A stretch of 64,000 nucleotides of DNA from UBA5066 sp048500275. Its GTDB lineage: Bacteria; Acidobacteriota; Thermoanaerobaculia; UBA5066. Location: contig JASNYI010000001.1 of the NCBI GenBank assembly GCA_048500275.1, positions 1,302,001-1,366,000 on the forward strand, given 5' to 3'. How positions within the stretch are numbered: position 1 is the first letter of the stretch; the number at the start of each line of letters is the position of its first letter. A program made the position numbers and the translations under genes. The notes beneath the pieces are model-generated. The model was not told where the DNA came from. It made no database searches and worked only from the letters and a program-made list of their open reading frames with translations. Shown in pieces: positions 59,310 through 64,000 of the stretch.

Positions 59310-60016
59310 CAGGACTCCTTCTGTGGCGGACCCTCTGGCGCCGCGGGCACGGCGCCCTCCCGGGTCCTTCCGGTGAGCCGGTCCTTGAGAAGACGGCCGA
59401 GGGTGGGGAGATTTTCGCCTGTTTCGGACGAAACGGGCAGGAGGGGGCGGTCGGAATCCTCGTATTCGGCGGCGAGGGCCCGGAGCTGGCGGAACCGCTG
59501 CGCGGGCCTCACGGCGTCCCACTTCGTCGCCGCGACGACCGTCGGGACGCCGGCGTTCCTGAGGAAGAGGGCCATCGAGCGGTCCGAGGCCTGCGGCTCG
59601 AGCCGGCCGTCGACGAGGAGGAGAGCGAGGTCGGGGCGGCGCTCCCCGGTCAGGAGCTCCTCGATCTGCCCCGCGAACCGCTCGCGCGACTCGCGGGCCG
59701 TCTTCGCGTAGCCGTAGCCGGGGCAGTCGACGACGTGGAAGGCGTCGTCGACCCGGTACCAGTGGAGGGCCTGGGTCCGGCCGGGGGTCTGCGACACCCG
59801 CGCGACGGTCGTGTCGAGAACGGCGTTCAGGAGGCTCGACTTGCCGACGTTGGAGCGGCCCAGGACGACGACCACCGGCAGCGGCAGGCCGCGTGGCCGC
59901 TCGCCCGCCGCGTGGGCGGCGAGCTCGAGCCGCACGCTCTTCCCGAGCGGACTCTTCACGGGGACCGCTCGCGCGGACTTGGGCGTGCGGGAAACGGGCG
60001 TCACTTTCCGGGTCAT
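59309..60016 (-). CDS. engB: Ribosome biogenesis GTPase EngB (YsxC/YihA)
   Basis: 235 residues. GTPase needed for maturation of the large ribosomal subunit. G1 is GRSNVGKS, the G2 region 'TPGRTQ', G3 DCPGYGYA and G4 TKWD. The N-terminal extension is basic. It sits between lon and rho on one transcript, 61 bases after lon, with a strong hairpin in that gap. Confidence 0.95.
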   Translation of the reverse strand: MTRKVTPVSRTPKSARAVPVKSPLGKSVRLELAAHAAGERPRGLPLPVVVVLGRSNVGKSSLLNAVLDTTVARVSQTPGRTQALHWYRVDDAFHVVDCPGYGYAKTARESRERFAGQIEELLTGERRPDLALLLVDGRLEPQASDRSMALFLRNAGVPTVVAATKWDAVRPAQRFRQLRALAAEYEDSDRPLLPVSSETGENLPTLGRLLKDRLTGRTREGAVPAAPEGPPQKES

Positions 60017-60048
60017 AGGTTCTTGAGGGTCATGAGACCTGGGAGGGA

Positions 60049-60067
60049 GGCCCCCGCGAGGGGGGCC
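60049..60067 (-). terminator. Hairpin between lon and engB
   Basis: GGCCCCC (60049-60055) pairs with GGGGGCC (60061-60067), loop GCGAG. It follows the lon stop on the minus strand by about 10 bases. No T-run follows, and the engB ribosome region starts soon after, so it may stabilise or attenuate rather than end the message. Confidence 0.35.
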
Positions 60068-60077
60068 GCCCGTCGGG

Positions 60078-62513
60078 TCAGTGTGCGAGGTTCGAGGGGG
60101 GGGCCGTGCCGGCCTCGGCGGGGACGCCCTTCGGCGGCGTCGCGACGGGCTCGGTCTCCAGGGCGAGGCGGACGACCTCGTCGACCTCGTCGACGAGGTG
60201 GCACTCGAGGACGGCCCGGATCTCCTCCGGGAGGTCGTCGAGGTCCTTCTCGTTCTCCCGGGGGAGGACGATGGTCGTGATCCCGGCGCGGTAGGCGGCG
60301 AGGAGCTTCTCCTTGACGCCTCCGACGGGGAGGACCTTCCCCCGGAGCGTGATCTCCCCCGTCATCGCGACGTCCTTGCGGCAGGCGATGTTCGTGACGG
60401 CGGAGAGGATCGAGGTGGCCATCGTGATCCCGGCCGAGGGGCCGTCCTTGGGGATCGCCCCCTCCGGGATGTGGACGTGGATGTCCTTCTTCTCGTAGAA
60501 GTCGGGCTCGGCGCCGTACATCTCGGCGCGGCTCCTGACGTACGAGAGGGCCGCGCGGGCCGACTCCTGCATCACGTCGCCGAGCTGCCCGGTCAGGACG
60601 AGATTCCCCTTGCCCCTCATGAGCGTCGTCTCGATGTGGAGGACGTCGCCCCCCGCCTCGGTCCAGGCGAGGCCGGTGGAGAGGCCCACCTCGGCCTTGT
60701 CCCCCTTCCTGGCGGGGCGGTGCTTGGGCTTGCCGAGGAAGTCGGGGAGGTTCTCGGCGGTGACCGTGATCCCCTCCGTCGCCGCTCCCGGCTCCTGGGC
60801 GACGACCTTGCGGGCGATCTTCCGGCAGACGGAGGCGATCTCGCGCTCGAGGTTCCTCACCCCCGCCTCGCGGGTGTACTTTTCGATGAGGCCGTAGAGA
60901 CCCGAGTCGTCGAAGACGGCCTGCTCGGGCTTCAAGCCGTTCTCCTTCACCTGCTTCGGGACGAGGAACTGCTTCGCGATCGCGAGCTTCTCGTTCGGCG
61001 TGTAGCCCGAGAGGCTGATGATCTCCATCCGGTCCTTCAGGGCGGGAGGGATCGGGTGGATCACGTTCGCCGTCGCGATGAACATGACCTTCGAGAGGTC
61101 GTACTCCACGTCGAGGTAGTGGTCGACGAAGGCATGGTTCTGCTCGGGGTCGAGGACCTCGAGGAGCGCCGCGGACGGGTCGCCGCGGAAGTCCATCGAC
61201 ATCTTGTCGACCTCGTCGAGGAGGAAGACCGGGTTGACGGTCCCGGCCTTCTTCATCAGCTGGATGATCTGGCCCGGGAACGCCCCGATGTAGGTCCGCC
61301 GGTGGCCGCGGACCTCGGCCTCGTCCCTGACGCCGCCGAGGCTGAGCCTCACGAACTTGCGGTTCATCGACCGGGCGATCGACTTGGCGAGCGACGTCTT
61401 GCCGACGCCGGGGGGGCCGGCGAAGCAGAGGATCGACCCCTTCGTCTCGGTCACGAGCTGGCGCACCGCGAGGAACTCGAGGATCCGCTCCTTGACCTTC
61501 TCGAGGCCGTAGTGGTCCTCGTTGAGGACCTTCTCGGCGTTCCGGATGTCCTTCGACTCGCGCGACGCCTTCTTCCACGGCACGTTCACGAGCCAGTCGA
61601 TGTAGTTCCTCGAGACCGTCGCCTCGGCCGAGACGTTCGGCATCGCCTCGAGCCTCTTCAGCTCGGCGAGCGCCTTCTCCTTGACCTCTTTCGGCATCCC
61701 GGCGCTCTCGATCTTCTGCCTCAGCTCCTCGAGCTCGTCGGACTTGTCGTCCTTCCTCCCGAGCTCCTGGTGGATCGCCTTGATCTTCTCGTTGAGGTAG
61801 TACTCCTTCTGGGCCCGCTCCATCTGCTTCTTGACCTTGTTGTTGATCCGCCGGTCGATGTTGATCTTCTCGATCTCGATCTCCAGCAGGTCCTGAAGCT
61901 TCTGCAGCCGTTCCAGGGGGTTCACCGTCTCGAGGAGGCCCTGCTTCTCGGGCGTCGCGATCGACGCCGGGAGGTGGCCCGCGAGCATGTCGGCGAAGAC
62001 GTCGGGGTCGTCGAGCGTGAGCGAGGCGAGGAGCCCCTCGTAGGCGAGCTGGTGCGAGAGCTTGGCGTACTGCTCGAAGACGCCGAGCACCTTCTGCATG
62101 TACGGGGCGACCTCGGCGCCGCCGCCCCCGAGCGGCCGCGCCTCCAGGGGCTCGACCTCGACCTCCTTGTGGCCGCCGGCGGCGGCGAAGGAGCGGATGA
62201 CGCCCCGGGAGGCCCCCTCGACCATCACCTTGATGTGGCCGTTGGGAAGCTTGAGCGACTGGACGACCGTCGCGACGACGCCGACGTCGTGGATGTCGCC
62301 GGAGGCCGGCTCGTCGATCTTCGGGTCGCGCTGGGCGGCGAGGAAGATCGCCTTCTCGGGCGTCAGGAGAGCCGCCTCGAGCGCCGCGATCGACGACGCG
62401 CGGCCCACCACGAACGGGGCCATCATCCTGGGGAAGACGACCATGTCCCGGAGCGGCACCAGCGGAAGGGTCCGTCGGGCGCTCTTCTGGGGCGGGGCCG
62501 CGGGAGAAGTCAT
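60078..62513 (-). CDS. lon: ATP-dependent protease Lon
   Basis: 811 residues, cytoplasmic hexameric AAA+ protease. N-terminal LON domain (about 15-215), central coiled coil (about 225-300, 'EKINIDRRINNKVKKQME'), AAA+ with Walker A 'CFAGPPGVGKT' and Walker B 'VFLLDEVDK', and a C-terminal protease with catalytic Ser693 in 'KDGPSAGITM' and Lys734 in 'GGVKEK'. Length and order are standard LonA. It follows clpX by 77 bases, with an internal stem (GCCCGGC/GCCGGGC) in the gap. Confidence 0.97.
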   Translation of the reverse strand: MTSPAAPPQKSARRTLPLVPLRDMVVFPRMMAPFVVGRASSIAALEAALLTPEKAIFLAAQRDPKIDEPASGDIHDVGVVATVVQSLKLPNGHIKVMVEGASRGVIRSFAAAGGHKEVEVEPLEARPLGGGGAEVAPYMQKVLGVFEQYAKLSHQLAYEGLLASLTLDDPDVFADMLAGHLPASIATPEKQGLLETVNPLERLQKLQDLLEIEIEKINIDRRINNKVKKQMERAQKEYYLNEKIKAIHQELGRKDDKSDELEELRQKIESAGMPKEVKEKALAELKRLEAMPNVSAEATVSRNYIDWLVNVPWKKASRESKDIRNAEKVLNEDHYGLEKVKERILEFLAVRQLVTETKGSILCFAGPPGVGKTSLAKSIARSMNRKFVRLSLGGVRDEAEVRGHRRTYIGAFPGQIIQLMKKAGTVNPVFLLDEVDKMSMDFRGDPSAALLEVLDPEQNHAFVDHYLDVEYDLSKVMFIATANVIHPIPPALKDRMEIISLSGYTPNEKLAIAKQFLVPKQVKENGLKPEQAVFDDSGLYGLIEKYTREAGVRNLEREIASVCRKIARKVVAQEPGAATEGITVTAENLPDFLGKPKHRPARKGDKAEVGLSTGLAWTEAGGDVLHIETTLMRGKGNLVLTGQLGDVMQESARAALSYVRSRAEMYGAEPDFYEKKDIHVHIPEGAIPKDGPSAGITMATSILSAVTNIACRKDVAMTGEITLRGKVLPVGGVKEKLLAAYRAGITTIVLPRENEKDLDDLPEEIRAVLECHLVDEVDEVVRLALETEPVATPPKGVPAEAGTAPPSNLAH

Positions 62514-62543
62514 TCGGGTCTACCTCGTGGGACGGGGGCTCTG

Positions 62544-62571
62544 GCCCGGCGCACGGAGCGCAGGGCCGGGC
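62544..62571 (-). promoter_or_regulatory. Stem-loop in the clpX-lon gap
   Basis: GCCCGGC (62544-62550) pairs with GCCGGGC (62565-62571) with a 14-base loop. It lies in the 77-base gap between clpX and lon and might separate or tune their expression. No terminator T-run. Confidence 0.3.
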
Positions 62572-62590
62572 GACGCCGGGGAGAAGGCCG

Positions 62591-63835
62591 TCAACCGGCC
62601 TTCCTGAGCGACAGGATCGGCGCGGCGCGCCGCTGGACGACTTCCTTCGTGATGACGCACTCCTCGATCTCCTCCTCGGAGGGGACGCGGTACATCACGT
62701 CCAGCATGATCTCCTCGAGGATGACCTTCAGGCCGCGCGCCCCCAGGGTGCGCTTCATCGCCTCGTCGGCGACCTCCTCCACCGCGTCGTCGGTGAAGCG
62801 CAGGCCGACGTTCTCGAGCTCGAGGAGGGTCTGGTACTGCTTGAGGAGGGAGTTCTTGGGCTCCCTGAGGATCGCGACGAGGGCCGCCTTGTCGAGGTCG
62901 TGGAGGGTCGCCACGACCGGGACCCGGCCGATGAGCTCGGGGATCATCCCGAACTTGATCAGGTCCTCCGGGTGGGCCTTCTCGAGCGTGTCGCCCGAGC
63001 GCTTCTGCTTCTTCGACTCGATCTTCGCCCCGAAGCCCATCGCCTTCTCGGTCAGCCGGCGGCCGATGATGTCCTCGAGGCCGACGAACGCCCCTCCGCA
63101 GATGAAGAGGATGTTCGTCGTGTCGATCTGGATGAACTCCTGGTGCGGGTGCTTGCGCCCGCCCTGCGGCGGGACGTTCGTGACGGTCCCCTCGAGGATC
63201 TTCAGGAGGGCCTGCTGGACCCCCTCGCCGGAGACGTCGCGAGTAATCGAGGGGTTCTCCCCCTTTCGGGCGATCTTGTCGATCTCGTCGATGTAGACGA
63301 TGCCCCGCTCGGTCTTCTCCTTGTCCTGCCCCGCCGCCTGGTAGAGCTTCAGGATGATGTTCTCGACGTCCTCTCCGACGTAGCCCGCCTCGGTGAGGGT
63401 CGTGGCGTCGGCGATCGTGAACGGCACCGAGAGCATCCGGGCGAGGGTCTGGGCGAGGAGGGTCTTCCCCGTCCCGGTCGGCCCGATGAGGAGGATGTTC
63501 GACTTCTGGAGCTCGACGTCCAGCTTGCGGTTCCGCTCGAAGTAGTCGATCCGCTTGTAGTGGTTGTAGACCGCGACGGCGAGCTTCTTTTTCGCCTGCT
63601 CCTGCCCCACGACGTACTCGTCGAGGAACTCCTTGATCTCGCGGGGCTTGGGGAGCTTGGACTCGGGCTTGGCCTGGTCGAGGACCCGGTCCTCCGCGAT
63701 GATGTCGAGGCAGATGTCGACGCACTCGTCGCAGATGTAGACCGTGGGCCCCGCAATCAGCTTCTTCACGTCGCGCTGCGACTTGTTGCAGAAGCTGCAA
63801 CGGAGGACTTCGCCGGAGCCGGTTTTCTTCGTCAT
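62591..63835 (-). CDS. clpX: ClpX, ATP-dependent unfoldase of the ClpXP protease
   Basis: 414 residues. Zinc-binding domain with Cys13, Cys16, Cys35 and Cys38; AAA+ with Walker A 'GPTGTGKT' and Walker B 'GIVYIDEIDK'; pore loop 'AGYVGEDVE'; and the ClpP-docking 'IGRVPVVA' region. Downstream of the partial clpP on the same strand by 67 bases. Confidence 0.98.
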   Translation of the reverse strand: MTKKTGSGEVLRCSFCNKSQRDVKKLIAGPTVYICDECVDICLDIIAEDRVLDQAKPESKLPKPREIKEFLDEYVVGQEQAKKKLAVAVYNHYKRIDYFERNRKLDVELQKSNILLIGPTGTGKTLLAQTLARMLSVPFTIADATTLTEAGYVGEDVENIILKLYQAAGQDKEKTERGIVYIDEIDKIARKGENPSITRDVSGEGVQQALLKILEGTVTNVPPQGGRKHPHQEFIQIDTTNILFICGGAFVGLEDIIGRRLTEKAMGFGAKIESKKQKRSGDTLEKAHPEDLIKFGMIPELIGRVPVVATLHDLDKAALVAILREPKNSLLKQYQTLLELENVGLRFTDDAVEEVADEAMKRTLGARGLKVILEEIMLDVMYRVPSEEEIEECVITKEVVQRRAAPILSLRKAG

Positions 63836-63902
63836 CCCTGAGTGGATCCTTCCCGGGGGAATTCTAGCGCCCCCGGCCGCCGGGGGCCGGATGGAAGGGG
63901 AG

Positions 63903-64000
63903 TCAGTCCCGGTTCCTGAGGACCATGTCGATGAGGCCGTACTCGCGCGCGGCCTCGGCCTCGAAGATGTTGTCGCGGTCCGTGTCCTGCTCGATCCGCT
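63903..64000 (-). CDS. clpP: ClpP proteolytic subunit, C-terminal end (cut by window edge)
   Basis: Only the last 31 or so residues are in the window: RIEQDTDRDNIFEAEAAREY then GLIDMVLRNRD. This matches the end of ClpP serine protease, including the DTDRD segment that holds a catalytic Asp. Its position just before clpX supports the call. A GC hairpin (63869-63887, arms GCCCCCGG/CCGGGGGC) lies between it and clpX and could attenuate read-through. Confidence 0.92.
   Translation of the reverse strand, partial: RIEQDTDRDNIFEAEAAREYGLIDMVLRNRD

Noticed and set aside
60081..63296. 1071-codon plus-strand frame opposite lon and clpX
   Set aside because: Pure antisense of two certain genes; Asp/Leu/Val/Arg-rich shadow with no domain.

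Overview
This window is a very GC-rich bacterial chromosome segment (I judge about 70% G+C by eye; not computed). It is densely coded, with many ATGA, GTGA and TGATG overlaps. I see no phage structural genes, transposases, CRISPR arrays or rRNA. The gene content fits a Gram-negative, menaquinone-using heterotroph: futalosine-pathway mqnC and mqnA, a lipoprotein amylase, many exported beta-propeller proteins, a Reg_prop receptor, and the housekeeping block clpP-clpX-lon-engB-rho. This mixture recalls Acidobacteriota (for example Thermoanaerobaculia-like lineages). That placement is inference from gene content; no marker phylogeny was done.

Layout. 1-4.5 kb: alpha-glucan use (partial membrane protein, GH13 amylase, 4-alpha-glucanotransferase) around a ParB/Srx-like gene. 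4.5-9.2 kb: an export operon with a tandem double-HlyD lipoprotein, a second HlyD-like adaptor and a MacB/FtsX-type permease, but no ATPase. 9.3-11.9 kb: a 7TMR-DISM diguanylate cyclase and an SDR oxidoreductase. 11.9-15.5 kb: a tightly overlapped operon of a cell-wall amidase, a MamK-like actin and a membrane-anchored SPOR protein. 15.5-18.1 kb: aromatic amino acid hydroxylase with a kynurenine formamidase-like cyclase, a small helical protein, and TrmJ-like tRNA methyltransferase. 18.1-25.4 kb: large exported BNR-propeller protein, prolyl oligopeptidase, and another exported propeller-like protein.

25-36.4 kb is the most unusual region. Two small DUF6916-like proteins flank an operon of a 2810-residue exported repeat protein, three tandem phage tail-collar (MdpB-like) proteins and a GNAT acetyltransferase. 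No other phage genes are present. The giant protein carries about eleven Ig-like (He_PIG) repeats, five near-identical 85-residue PKD-like repeats and a C-terminal beta-helix.

36.7-45.4 kb: TldD (with a Tat-like signal) and TldE proteases, a cupin, a UMF1-type transporter, Kup potassium uptake and a PlsC-family acyltransferase. 45.5-50.3 kb: a 14-repeat Reg_prop sensor fused to a PP2C phosphatase, a histone H1-like Lys/Ala protein, tRNA-Arg(UCU), and a B12-binding protein with the CarH-type light-sensor motif but no DNA-binding domain. 50.3-57.8 kb: an SDR lacking the catalytic Tyr, an esterase with a probable CTG start, a HAD phosphatase, an exported unknown, mqnA-mqnC, and a glycosyltransferase-methyltransferase pair. 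57.9-64 kb: clpP (partial)-clpX-lon-engB-rho on the minus strand.

Best candidates for something undescribed are the collar-protein/giant-adhesin cluster, the amidase-MamK-SPOR operon, and the stand-alone CarH-like B12 sensor.
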